A DNA stretch of 64,000 nucleotides from Channallabes apus. Taxonomy: Eukaryota; Chordata; Actinopteri; Siluriformes; Clariidae. Where the stretch lies: contig CM060112.1 of the NCBI GenBank assembly GCA_030522415.1, positions 8,971,001-9,035,000 on the forward strand, written 5' to 3'. Shown here piece after piece: positions 20,064-30,833 of this stretch. The notes under the pieces are model-generated. The model was given only the letters and a program-made list of their open reading frames with translations. It made no database searches and was not told where the DNA came from. The first letter of the stretch is position 1, and every line of letters begins with the position of its first letter. The position numbers and the translations under genes were made by a program.

Positions 20064-21916
20064 TGTCACGTTGTGGTGTTACGGGCTGTTCTTATCGCCG
20101 TGGGCATATTAATGGCAGGCATAAACGCAGGGGGGTTGGATTAACAAAAAAATGTCTTTATTCAAAAACACTCAAAACCAAAATAAAACACTGGCTCTGA
20201 AAGCATACCATCACACACATACCAGGAATTCGGGATCAAAACCCCCACAGGGGGACACGGAACAACACCCATTCAAGGGAAAACGAAACAAAACACACTT
20301 AATGATAAGAGAAATTAAACACACTCAAGGGGCACATAACACACTCGGACTCTGGGAGCTGGTACACATAATCTCCGTCTATGGTGAGATACCATCTCTG
20401 TAACATGTAGGCTCTAATACCTGAAACATACAATAACATACAGTGACAAGAGCTCAGTGTTGTGACACAGGCTCGGACATACAGGCTCTAATACCTGAAA
20501 CATATAGTGACCAGAGCTCTGTTGTAACACAGGCTCTGGGATACAGGCTCTAATACCTGAAACATATAGTGACCAGGGCTCTGGGATACAGGCTCTAATA
20601 CCTGAAACATATAGTGACCAGAGCTCTCTGTTGTGACACAGGCTCTGGTATCCAGACTCTAATACCTGGAACATATAGTGACCAGAGCTCTGTGTTGTGA
20701 CACAGGCTCTGGGATACAGGCTCTAATACCTGGAACATATAGTGACATATAACAAACAGTAACAGACTCAAGAAATACTGTACATAGACGGTATAACCCA
20801 AGCTCGGTTAGGTGGTAACTAAAGCAGGGCTCTACGAGTGGCACCCACATTCGCCATAGCGCATCACGCATGCACGCTCCTATGAGTGACCAACGCTCCA
20901 TCCTAGGAGCTACCCATCCACACGCTCACCTCGATGAGCGGCACTCTCTCCCACACGTATAGCTAACACCTGGAAAACATACACACCCATACTCACCTAC
21001 GCCCATCATACGCACACCCACACAAACCCACACGTAACCCACGCTCCTATGAGCGGCCTTACACAAACACACACCTAACAAACACATGCATATCATACAC
21101 ACCTATACTCACCTAAGCACATCACACATACCCACACACGTAAGCTATGCTCCTATGAGCGGCCCTACACACACACACACATGCATATCATACACACCTA
21201 TACACACCTAAGCTCATCACACATACCCACACACGTAAGCCACGCTCCTATGAGCGGCCCTACACACAGACACACACACACACACACACACACATGCAAA
21301 ACCTATACACCTATACTCACCTAAGCACATCACACATACACACTTAAACCCGCACTGAAACCACGCTCCTATGAGCGGCACTACAGGCAAACGCCAACCC
21401 GGCTAAGAGTCGCGCTATACACGCGCACACACACACACACCCACAGAACAAACACTCACATTCATACACACTCGTAGAGTATACCCAGGAGCCGAGCTTA
21501 GGTTACATACCGGGAGAGTCTCCAGAGACTGGGGAAGGGCACTAGGAATTGGTGAGAGACACAAACGACTTGACAAGGGCACTAGAAACACAGGGGTAAC
21601 CATCACAGCTTCCAGACACGTAACTAAGGGTGAAATCAAAGAAACACATAATTACATTCACTCAGAAAACACATTCTCAGAGCCAGTCTAACACAAAGTG
21701 AAATTAAACAAAACAAAAGCCCACTAGACAATAACAATGCTCGACCGAGTTTCCCAGAGCTAATAGCTTTTTATACAAGTTCTAATGAGCCACCTCAGCA
21801 CAGGTGAAACTTTGTCATCACCTGACCGAGGTGCCTTCTGGGAAACTGGGTCTTCTAACAAAAAACTACAGAAACCAAAATTCAGCCACAGTGCCCTCTA
21901 GGGGCAGTCCCTTACA
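20064..21916 (-). repeat. Element 1 upstream LTR (promoter copy)
   Basis: This 1853-bp LTR is nearly identical to 17303-19175 and in minus orientation is the promoter-bearing copy. It carries the palindrome at 21791-21833, TATAAAAAG at 21775-21767 and the predicted RNA 5' end at 21746. The main differences from its partner are indels in the minisatellite and microsatellite tracts. Confidence 0.9.
21736..21746 (-). promoter_or_regulatory. Predicted RNA 5' end (R start), element 1
   Basis: On the minus strand the 11-mer GGTCGAGCATT begins 29 nt after the start of TATAAAAAG (21775). It is the exact complement of the 11-mer next to the 5' LTR at 20052-20062. The start site is predicted from TATA spacing and this complementarity, not measured. 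Confidence 0.6.
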
Positions 21917-23184
21917 ATATCAGGATAGTGGGGGTAGCTGAGACGGAGGGATCAAACTCTACTGTGTTTGTGTCGAGGCTGCTGAAAGAAACACTACAAA
22001 TGGAGAAGGATGTGCTTGTGGACCACTCGCATAGAATTCAGGCTCAAAGAAGATTGGATGGAAAACCGCATGTCATCATGGCGAAACTTCACTACCACCA
22101 AGACTCAGCGCTTGGGCTCCGCTGAGATTTAACGGAGAATCGGTCGCCATTTTCCCGGATTATACTGCGAGTGTTGCCAAGGCCAGAGCTGCATTTACCG
22201 AGGCTCGGAAATTACTGCGGAATCGTCGGGGCGTCTGGTTTGGTATTCTATACTCAGCCCGTTTACATGTTTCACACGACAGAACAGAAAAGGTGTTTAC
22301 AGATGCAGAGGAAGCCATGAGGTATATCAGGAAGAATATTATCCCCGCAGAGCCCTGAAAATTATGCAAACACTTAACTTCTATTCGTCTATACCGTCTT
22401 CCAGCCTAGACCACGCTTCAGTGGAGCAGTGACCTTTTGTTTGCATTGTTTTTAGCTCCTCTTAGAGGGCGTACAAGGTACTATTCAGTCAAGAGCAGGA
22501 GAATTTCCACTGATAATACTGACATGACAATATTTGCTTAATAGTCTCGCTGCTGATGGAAACATCACTGACTCTATTGTTGGTGTACCGTTAAGGTTTC
22601 CATCTCTACTTTTATCCTTTTTGGTTTATCTATTTTACTGTTGTTATTATTATTACTTTATATCTTTTAATTAATGGTGTGACTCTTCCTCAATTCTGAG
22701 CTTGTATTGCTTAGTTGCATTTTAAGAGAAGCGTTTAATATCTTGGCCGGTGTTAATAGGCTTACTTTAATTTACTTTTTTTCCCTATTGTTATTACCAT
22801 TATTATTCTTACTGTTATTACTATGTTATTCCGCAGATTTTACGACATATCATAATGCGCTATTTGAGTTACTTTAGTATGGTGGGTTTGGCGGGAGCGT
22901 GAGCTGATGGCTCTGTAGAGCTCCCAACACAAACACTTAATGTGTGGATTAGTTTTTGCAGGGTATTTTGTTCACCATGTTCGTGTAGGTGATAGGGGGG
23001 AGCGGGGAGGGGGTTTATTGGGTTTTTTTTGTTTGTTTGTTTTGTTTTTTGTTTTTGTTTCCTACCAGATTCTGTCAGATGTCCATGTTAATTTACACTT
23101 GTTTTCAAGTTGCTTTATGGATTTCATTTATATAAACACTTCCCCTTAAAATGACAGCTACTAAAACTTCCTAAACTACTAAAA

Positions 23185-24433
23185 GTGTTGGATGGCTGTT
23201 CAGTTAATTTCGTGAGCTGGAATGTTCAGTCACTTAACCATCCAGTGAAACGTAAAAAGACATTTGCACATTTAAAACAACTTGATCCAGACATCGCATT
23301 TCTTCAGGAGACTCATTTACGTTCAGCAGATCATTTCCGGCTTAGAGGGAGTTGGGTGGAACAGATGTATCATTCCAATTTCCATTCAAAAGCTAGAGGT
23401 ATGGCCATACTCATCAAGAAAAACACGCCATTCACTATGACTAGTGTAGAGGTTGATTCCTTGGGGCGATATGTTATTGTGGTGGGCCAGCTTTATTCTC
23501 TTCCAGTCATCCTGGCCAATATTTATGCACCAAACCGGGATAACCCGGCATTCTTTTCAAACCTTTTCTCTCGGCTACCAGATATATTATCACACCACCT
23601 TATTCTTGGTGGCGACATGAATTGTGTACTCTCCCCCGTTTTAGACCATAGCTCGTCCAAAAAAGCTCCCCTTTCTAAATCAGCACGTTCAATTAAACTT
23701 TTTCTTAAATATAGCTGTTTTTCATAACCCTATTTCCAGAGGATATTCCTTCTTTTCCTCTGTTCATAAGACCTTTTCCCATATAGATATTTTTTTTCTA
23801 GACAAGAGACTTCTTCCTTCTATCACCAAGTGTCATTACGGATCTATAGTTATATCTGATCATGGTCCCTTAACTGTGAAAATGCGTATCCCCGATACAC
23901 AGTCCAGCTACCGTCCCTGGAGGTTCAACTCTCTGCTTCTATCAGAGGAAGCTTTTACTGAATTCATTTCCTCTGAGATTACATTATTCCTTGAGATCAA
24001 TCAAACACCAGGGATGTCCTCTTCAACTATATGGGAGTCACTTAAGGCATATTTACGAGGCCAGATAATTTCATATTGCGCAAGGAAGAATAAAAATGAC
24101 ACTGCACACCTTAAAGAACTGGCTGATGGGATACTGGAGCTAGATAGACTATATAGTTACCTACCCTCTGCAGACACAACGAAAAAACGTGTACTTTTGC
24201 AGACTGAGTTTGATCTCCTGTCAACAAGCCAGGCTGAATATCTTATTTCTAAATCAAGATATATGTCCTATGAGCATGGAGATAAGGCTGGGCGAAGACT
24301 TTCTCATCAGCTAAGACAAAGGACTGCCAATCAGTCCATCCCTGTAATTAACAATGAGCAAGGCTTAAAAAACACTGATAGCCTTAAAATTAATGCATGT
24401 TTCCAAAATTATTATCAGTCACTATATACTTCC
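23185..24433 (+). pseudogene. L1 ORF2, AP-endonuclease part
   Basis: This is the N-terminal part of ORF2p, whose endonuclease nicks target DNA for target-primed reverse transcription. The frame 23185-23727 shows VNFVSWNVQSLNHPVKR, DIAFLQETHL with the catalytic Glu, VILANIYAPN and LGGDMNCVLSP with conserved D-N residues. A shift near 23727 moves to the frame that continues at 23876-24430 (RPWRFNSLLLSE, then SRYMSYEHGDKAGRRLSHQL). An LTR-type insertion follows at 24434. Frameshifts indicate an old, inactive copy. Confidence 0.88.
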
Positions 24434-25015
24434 CGTAGATGCGGTCATGTCATTTCACTAGTTTTGACGCGTAGCTTTGGTTGGATCATTTACTCACAAG
24501 AAGTCCGATTATTTCTTTGTCTTGGTATTTTATTTTCAGCATCAAAGATTCAACACTTCATACAGTCGTCTTGAGTAAATCCACTGTGGTTACAACACCT
24601 GTTGCTGTATCTTGTAAATTTCTGACTTTTACAACAACCTATGTTATATCTATCTGATTGTGTTCAGCTCACGCATCTAACAACACTTTCGTTGAATATA
24701 TCTGCTTACGGGTAGCTCATGGTCAAAAGCTTGTGTTTCCGTAGCCTTCCGCATCTAAACTGAATTTTCTATCATGCGATAGTCATACAAATACATGTAA
24801 TAGAGGAATGACATCACAGACCAACTCACGATTGTCAAAATGGATGCTTAACTAACAAATTTAAAGCTTATGGCTTATGTAATAAACTTAATGCTTAATG
24901 CTTTACTAATGAACAGAATAAGATAGAATGAATGAAATAAAAGAGATAAAATAAAATAAACAACAACAAATTCTGCAGATCCATCTTACATAACAAATGT
25001 GATATGGCTCTTACA
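24434..25015 (-). mobile_element. Solo LTR in L1 ORF2 (family shared with 57880-58415)
   Basis: The 582-bp insert is flanked by CTTCC duplications (24429-24433 and 25016-25020). Over most of its length it matches 57880-58415, including GTTTTGACGCGTA, CAACACTTC and TATGGCTCTTACA. The right end is CA; the left end is slightly altered, CGTAGATGCGG versus TGTGCGG in the other copy. A 5-bp duplication and TG/CA ends indicate a solo LTR. The orientation call is weak. Confidence 0.75.
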
Positions 25016-25020
25016 CTTCC

Positions 25021-28000
25021 GATTCATGAGCTGATCATCTTTCTCTGGAGGACTTTTTCAATAAAATTTATATCCCTTCTGTGGATCCGGTGACGATTGC
25101 TGAATTGGAAGAAATAGCTTCAGAAGAGATAGCTTCAGCAATTAGATCTATGCAGAGTGGCAAGTCACCGGGACCAGATGGTTTCCCAACAGATTTCTTT
25201 AAAAAATTTTCAGAGCAACTTTCCCCTTTATTGTTGTCAGTTTTTGAAGAGTCACTCTCAGTAAAATCTCTACCACCAACCATGCGTCAGGCAGTTATCT
25301 CATTAATCCTTAAAAAAGACAAGAACCCTCTTGAGTGTAGCTCATTTCGTCCAATTTCCCTTCTTAATACTGATGCCAAAGTGCTTGCTAAAGTCCTTGC
25401 GCGACGTTTAGAAGGGGTGTTGCCCTCCATCATATCACCTTTATTAAGAATCGTTATTCTTTTTTTAACATCAGACGACTTTTGAATATTCTTTACGGCC
25501 CCTCTCCACCTGGCATACCGGAGGTAGTTCTCTCATTGGATGCGGATAAGGCATTTGACCGTGTGGAATGGGGTTATCTTTTTCATACTCTGGAGAGATG
25601 TGGATTTGGTCGCAAGCTTACAGTATATCATGGATAAAACTTTGATATATGTCTCCATTAGCCGCTGTGCATACTAATAACAGCATATCTGCTAATTTTG
25701 AACTTCAACGTGGCACGAGGCAGGGATGCCCTCTATCTCCACTTCTATTTGCAGTCCCAATGGAACCACTTGCTTTGACTTTGAGACAAAAAGCCGATAT
25801 CCAGGGTATTCAACTGGCAGGATTGGAACATAAGGTTTCGCTTTATGCAGACGACATGTTATTATACTTGTCACAACCGCTGATAAATTTACCTAAGTTA
25901 GTGACTCTGCTTACAGAGTTTGGCAAAATATCTGAAGTGAACTAATGCCTGTTGGTGATGAGGTCAGTCTGTCATCTTTAAGCTCAATTCCTTTTAAAAT
26001 TAGCCCTAAAAAATTTAAATACCTTGGGATTTGGGTTACGCATGATCATAAAGACTTGTTCGGAGCAAATTATCCACCTCTCTTATCCAATCTAAAACAA
26101 GATCTTGAGCGTTGGGACCACCTCCATCTTTCATTGGTTGGAAGAATTAATACAATAAAAATGAGTGTATTGCCCAGGTTTCTGTATACTTTTCAGTGCC
26201 TTCCGTTATTTTTAACAAAATCTTTCTTCTCCAAATTAAATAATCATATTTCAACCTTTATTTGGAACAAAAAATCACCAAGAATTAAAAGTATACTGCA
26301 GAGACCTTGTGCAAAAGGAGGGATGGCACTTCCAAATTTCATGTACTATTACTGGGCAGCCAATATAAGAGCACTGATGTTCTGGTTAAACAATGACATT
26401 AATCCCCCTGTATGGACAATTCTGGAGGCGGCCTCAGTTAGGCACACCTCTCTAATGGCATTATTGTGTTCTAAAATACCACTTATTCAACCAATCTCTA
26501 GTTTGACCTCTAATCCAGTTGTTATGCATTCAGTTAAAATCTGGAACCAATTCAGAATATCGTTTTCTCTTAAAGTATTATCACTGGTTGCCCCAATTGC
26601 TAAAAATTACATGTTTGTTCCATTTATGATGGATGATGCTTTTAAAATTTGGGCTAGAAATGGATTAATCTCATTGTCTGAACTTTATATTGATGGAAAT
26701 TTTGCATCCTTCGAACAGTTGGTACAGAAATACGACATTCCTAAATCACATTTTTATAGGTATTTTCAGCTTCGGAATTTTGTGGCATTGAATTCTGATA
26801 ATTTCCCATCATGCCCTCCACTTTCTTTATTAGATTCAATATTTGAATGTAAATCAGTCCAAAAACAAACTATATGCAGGATCTATGAAATACTCAATGT
26901 GTATGATTCAACACCCTGTCACGTTCTGCTATGATGTAGGACTGTGGGCTTGGTGTTGAGGCATAAATGCAGAGGGGATGCAGTGAAACAGAAAAGAGTC
27001 TTTAATGAGATTAATAATAATAAACCAAACAAGCAAAACAAAACATGAACAAAGGAAGTTGGCTTAAACTTGGGAGCATAATGTAACAGAACTCAAACAC
27101 TTAGACACAAGACTAGGGATTACATACATTGATACACAATACAGACATGGGATACAAACTGGACAAGACTACTAAACAGCCTAGAGGACTAAACACAAGG
27201 GACTATGCATGCAAGGGATAAACAAACACAAGACAGGCTTGGCTAGGCCTACCACCTATTCTGCACATTAGCTGCTAAGCTAGCTCATAGCTAATCAGAC
27301 TAATGGCTAAACAGGCTAGTAGCCTGAGACCCAAGGGAATGAACAGACAAGGTACACAGCAGACTAGGTATGAAACAGACTAAGAACTCTAAAGGTTAGT
27401 GGCTAAAGAGGTTAGTACCTAAACAGACTAAGAGCTAAGCAGACAAGGAGACTAGACAGACTCAAAGACTAGACAGACTAAGATCTAAACATGTTAGTAT
27501 CACCCTCATTAGTATTTAAACAGACTACTAGCTAAACATGCAATGGGGGTTACTTACACAAAAGGGTAAACACAAAAGGCTAATTCTCCTAGAGGCTAAT
27601 CCTGCTAGGAGACACAGAGACAAAGAGACATAAACTAAATCAAAGCAAATACAAACTTAAAGAGCTCCAGAAACTAAATGCCAACCATACTGTTAAACTC
27701 AAACCAGAAGAAAACAAAATCCACATAACAGAAATTAATGCTCGACCCAGCTTCCCAGAACAAACAGGTATTTACAGTATGCTTATACTAATTGCATCCT
27801 AACTAAAAACACTGCCCTCTAGTGGGCAACCCTCACACACCCTTAGACTTACTCAGGAATAAATGGGAGACAGATTTAGATGAACCAATTTCAGAGGAAA
27901 TCTGGCACAAAATAATACAGGGAATTTTCTCATCATCCATTTGCCTTAGACATGCTGTAATACAATTTAAGATTGTGCATCGTCTACACTGGTCAAAAGT

Positions 28001-28270
28001 CAGACTAAAATTTTCTAAAATTAAAACTGATATAGACACCACATGTGACAGATGCAGGCAGGCTCTTGCAACTCTGCTGGACATGTTCTGGACTTGTCCA
28101 AGACTCTACATGTTTTCGAGACTTTTCCTGAAATATTTGGAGAGATAGTAGAGCCAACTCCATTTTTTGCATTGTTTGGTGTGCCTCCAGAAAACACCAG
28201 TTTTGACCAAAGGAAAATTAAAATATTGGCCTTCTGTTCCTTTTTAGCTAGGAGATTAATTCTGATTTAA
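25021..28270 (+). pseudogene. L1 ORF2, reverse transcriptase and C-terminal part
   Basis: After the 24434-25015 insert the RT continues: MQSGKSPGPDGFPTDFFKKF and SSFRPISLLNTDAKVLAKVL (25081-25485). A frameshift is followed by LSLDADKAFDRVEWGYLF, QRGTRQGCPLSPLLFA and the catalytic SLYADDMLLYL (to 25945). The thumb/C-terminal region is open from 25945 (KFKYLGIWVTHD, IWNKKSPRIKS). A solo LTR interrupts it at 26917-27837 and the last ~140 codons follow, with CDRCRQALATLLDMFWTCP, a zinc-finger-like end. At least three shifts are needed to read it. Confidence 0.88.
26917..27837 (-). mobile_element. Solo LTR related to elements 1 and 2
   Basis: This 921-bp insert in L1 ORF2 starts TG, ends CA and has a CACCC duplication (26912-26916 and 27838-27842). 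On the minus strand it begins TGTGAGGGTTGCCCACTAG, close to the starts of element 1 and element 2 LTRs. It carries a TAAATA box at 27774-27769 and GGTCGAGCATT at 27747-27737, the same 11-mer as the predicted RNA start of element 1. The body has short degenerate repeats of CTAAACAGACTAA. It probably arose by LTR recombination. Confidence 0.8.
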
Positions 28271-28651
28271 TGGAAAGACCCTGATCCACCAATATTTAGC
28301 CACTGGATAAGGGAAGTGATGTACTGCCTTTTTGGAGAAAATTAGGTATACAGTTAAAGGGTCTACTGACACATTTTATGATATTTGGCAGCCTTTCTTA
28401 ACTTTTTTGCTGAGGGCCTGAACACAGATATTATTGTACTGTAAAGGAAGTATGTGGAGAAGATTACTTATTTACTTATTATTATTTCATTTACATTTTT
28501 TATGGACATCTGATTGTTATGGCATCCTTGTGTTGTCTGGTGTTGGGGGGATGGGGGGGTTGGTTTTGTGTTCTCTTTTGTTGTGTTTTCATGTGTTTTT
28601 TTCTGTATAGTTTAAAAAAAAAAAAAAAAACTTTGATCAAAAAAAAATGTT

Positions 28652-29400
28652 AGTCCATAAAATATTGGTTTAATGAAGGTGTTTAATTGTGTACATTTAG
28701 GAAACATCTGTTAAATAATGTATTTTATCTGCTAAACTACTAGTGATTTTAGTTTAAGCTTAATTACTGCATATCAATTTACATAAATACTCACATATTG
28801 ACCATCTGTCAGACAAGGGTACTTTTTTGTGATGGCTGAGATGCCCCCCTCTGAACTTTTGACCAGCATCTCCACTCTATCCTGCCTAGTGCTTTTCAGC
28901 AGTGCCTTTATATGGAAGGGGCTCTGTCCATTGACACTCTTTCCCCAGTTCAACATGTCTCGCCACATCCTCTGCGGAAACGACCTCTGTTGATTCGCAA
29001 AGTCAAGCGGCCTGAAACATCTTTCTTGGTAGGTGGATTTCGTTGGAGCTGCCAGGCTGACACTGTGACTTTTTTTTTTTGAGCGCACAGCGAATGTGCC
29101 TTATTTTTTGAGATAGGCTCTTGTTGAGGGCAAACTGAAATCAGGAGAATTTTATAAGTGGGCAGATAATTACTTAATGATTAAGTAAGCAAATGCTTAT
29201 TTAATGCTATCCTTAGATTTTTTTTTCTTACTGGGAATCATAATGTAAATCACTTGGAGAGCCTGCATCACTTGGTGTCTTTAGTGTTCTTGGTGTACTG
29301 GGGCATTCTTGTCTGGCTGTGACTGTGCTAGTGGTAGGCAGTGATTCTGGCAGTGTCTGTAGTAGACTCTGGGTAGGCGTGGATGGCATCAGAATTGGTG
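28652..29400. other. Intergenic DNA after L1
   Basis: No terminal repeats were recognised. It contains a T-run near 29069 and one minus-strand frame (28774-29088) that is listed separately. Otherwise nothing was identified. Confidence 0.5.
28774..29088 (-). pseudogene. Possible coding fragment of unknown origin
   Basis: A 104-codon minus-strand frame has ordinary protein-like composition, for example WRDMLNWGKSVNGQSPFHI and KALLKSTRQDRVEMLVKSS. I do not recognise the family. It could be an exon fragment of a host or transposon gene, or a chance frame. Basic residues at its start overlap a poly-T tract, which argues that the annotated ATG is not a real start. No neighbouring exon or splice context could be established. 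Confidence 0.25.
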
Positions 29401-29401
29401 C

Positions 29402-29980
29402 TGCTGTCCAGGGGTCCGTTCTTCATACGCCGCTTGACACATCCGAGATGAACTGATACATCTAAGATGAGATCATTGTGCTAATTAAGACCTGGCTAAG
29501 TTGGTTCTTCGAGCACAGCTGTTGTTGATGATTAGTATGGCCGGATTGAGTTGTCTAGGATTATTGCGCGTTCGTGCGTTGGTTTAAAAGGCGATATGAA
29601 TCGAAAGTAGAAACACTGATCACAAGTCCTTTGATTGTTTGATGAAATGACAAAAGAACAAGCTAAATTTTTTTTGTAAGACCTGTTATGTGCTGAAATG
29701 CCCCCCCACGTGTTATGCGCTGAAATGCTTCCCTGCGATGGATCCCCCCCTCCCCACCACACACACATAATCGCTATCAAATATTATATTAGAACATAAT
29801 ATGCGCATATGTTTTACAAATTACATGAGACAATAAAATTAAATAAGAAATATGAAAATAAATATGTTGTATATGGAAAAATAGAAATATTAATATTTTT
29901 TTCAAAAACATGTATACTTTTATATTGTTTACTTTATAATAAAATTAGTTTTGTCCAATTTTTCATTATAAAAATATTTT

Positions 29981-30021
<41 letters not shown>

Positions 30022-30182
30022 TTTATTTGCATATTCATAATGAACCCCTGAAAAATAAATGTGTTACAAAATAAACATTATACAAGAATTTGAATTAATG
30101 GTCATGAGGGCAGTCTCGTGCCTAGAATTTATTATAATAATAAAAAACCTATGAATTTATGTTCTAATTTAATATTTGATAT
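29402..30182. mobile_element. Relative of the long-TIR transposon, incomplete
   Basis: The left end reads CCAGGGGTCCGTTCTTCATA, a hAT-like start. The interior from about 29690 shares with the element at 1.5-5.9 kb the block GTTATGCGCTGAAATGCCC, the C-run and CTATCAAATATTATATTA. From about 30035 it shares AATAAATGTGTTACAAAATAA with 5020-5045. The outer sequences differ from those of the first element. A (TA)n tract lies at about 29984-30016. The right end is lost at 30182 where an LTR element begins. Confidence 0.5.
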
Positions 30183-30256
30183 TGTAGCGTTTTTCGAGAA
30201 CCCGAGAACCCCCGCAAGACATGACGGCCGTCAGCCGGCGCCCCGCCCACGCCACA

Positions 30257-30830
30257 CTGCCCCCACCTGAGCTGTGACCGTGCCCGGTCACCATGACTCC
30301 CAGTCTTGGAGGCGTGAAGGCAGTCGGGGTCATTTTGTGGAGAAGTGCAACATTGTCCCGGAGGCAGTCCGGCCTCCGCAGAGTTCGATGTTTCGCCGGC
30401 GGTCACTCGGCTCTTTCGCTGTGATGCACCGCAATTATGGGTTCAGCGTGCTGTGCTGCGCGTAGCGCCTCGGTAAGGGTAGCTGGTGCTGCTAACCTGA
30501 TGTGCTCACGGAGCCGCGGCGGTCGGAGTCCTCGAAGAACAGCGCGATAAGCTAGCTTTGCCCAGTCCTTCCGCTCATCGGTCCGGAGGTCTTCCAGCGC
30601 CCGGAGCGCGTCGCCCTTCCAAGCGTCAACGTTGGGCTCTGCTCCGAGATCCAGTGCCGGGATCCTCATCTCGCCGCTCCGCTTTCATCGTGCCGCCTTG
30701 CTGGTACTGGTTCCGTCCGGAAGATGCTCCTTCTTCCGGAGTTGTGCTGCAACTTGGCGGCCCTCCTGGATGTTCCGCAGGTCCTCCGCCGTTCGCTCCA
30801 ACTCGAGACTCTCCATCCCACCTCTGACAC
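30257..30830 (-). pseudogene. Ty3-type gag fragment
   Basis: The minus-strand frame 30669-30403 reads AWKGDALRALEDLRTDERKD and then LREHIRLAAPATLTEALRAA, a capsid C-terminal pattern found in fish Ty3/gypsy Gag. It is followed by a Cys-containing stretch (CCTSPQNDPDCLH) that may be a decayed zinc knuckle. The N-terminal half and all of pol are deleted. In a complete element Gag would assemble the particle. The assignment rests on pattern memory. Confidence 0.6.
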
Positions 30831-30833
30831 CAA
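30816..30833 (-). other. tRNA-type primer-binding site
   Basis: Directly after the 5' LTR the minus strand reads TTGGTGTCAGAGGTGGGA. It begins with the TGG expected for pairing with a tRNA CCA end, as in many fish Ty3/gypsy elements. It is a useful contrast to elements 1 and 2, which lack this signal. Confidence 0.7.

Larger units (their letters stand above)
17303..21916 (-). mobile_element. Non-autonomous LTR retrotransposon (element 1), complete
   Basis: It is bounded by TG and CA with a 5-bp duplication ATATC (17298-17302 and 21917-21921) inside L1 ORF1. Two LTRs of 1873 and 1853 bp flank only 888 bp of internal DNA, so the LTRs make up four fifths of the element. Minus orientation is inferred from a purine-rich tract beside the left LTR and a TATA box and predicted RNA start in the right LTR. 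No gag or pol is visible, so it must borrow proteins. Its primer site pairs with its own LTR rather than with a tRNA 3' end. It appears related to element 2 at 45229-57470. Confidence 0.88.
16860..22358 (+). pseudogene. L1 ORF1 RNA-binding protein, split by an LTR element
   Basis: ORF1p forms trimers through a coiled coil and binds LINE RNA. The frame starts at the ATG at 16860 (MAEKLRKYKYDASS), passes through a Ser/Pro-rich stretch, then shifts by one base near 17022 into a coiled coil (LKAELKNALADDF-like, then FHSEIEQMKTVIQEVEGGL). At 17302, within RRCNI, it is cut by the 4.6-kb LTR element. It resumes at 21922 (RIVGVAETEG-like), keeps an RRM-like/C-terminal region (APLRFNGESVAIFPDYT, FTEARKLLRNRRGVWFG) and ends at TGA 22356-22358. 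A small deletion/shift lies near 22115. It is non-functional. Confidence 0.85.
16690..28640 (+). mobile_element. L1-type LINE with three nested LTR-element insertions
   Basis: On the plus strand it runs from a short 5' UTR through ORF1 (from 16860) and ORF2 (from about 23185) to a poly(A) tail at about 28613-28640. Removing the inserts at 17303-21916, 24434-25015 and 26917-27837 leaves about 5.8 kb, a normal full length for fish L1. ORF1 is a coiled-coil protein and ORF2 has an AP-endonuclease and RT with YADD. Both frames carry shifts and stops. The 5' boundary is approximate and I could not identify its target duplication. Confidence 0.85.

Noticed and set aside
16690..28640. Target-site duplication of the L1
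   Set aside because: I looked for a shared word flanking 16690 and the poly(A) tail and found only AT-rich partial matches, so none is reported.
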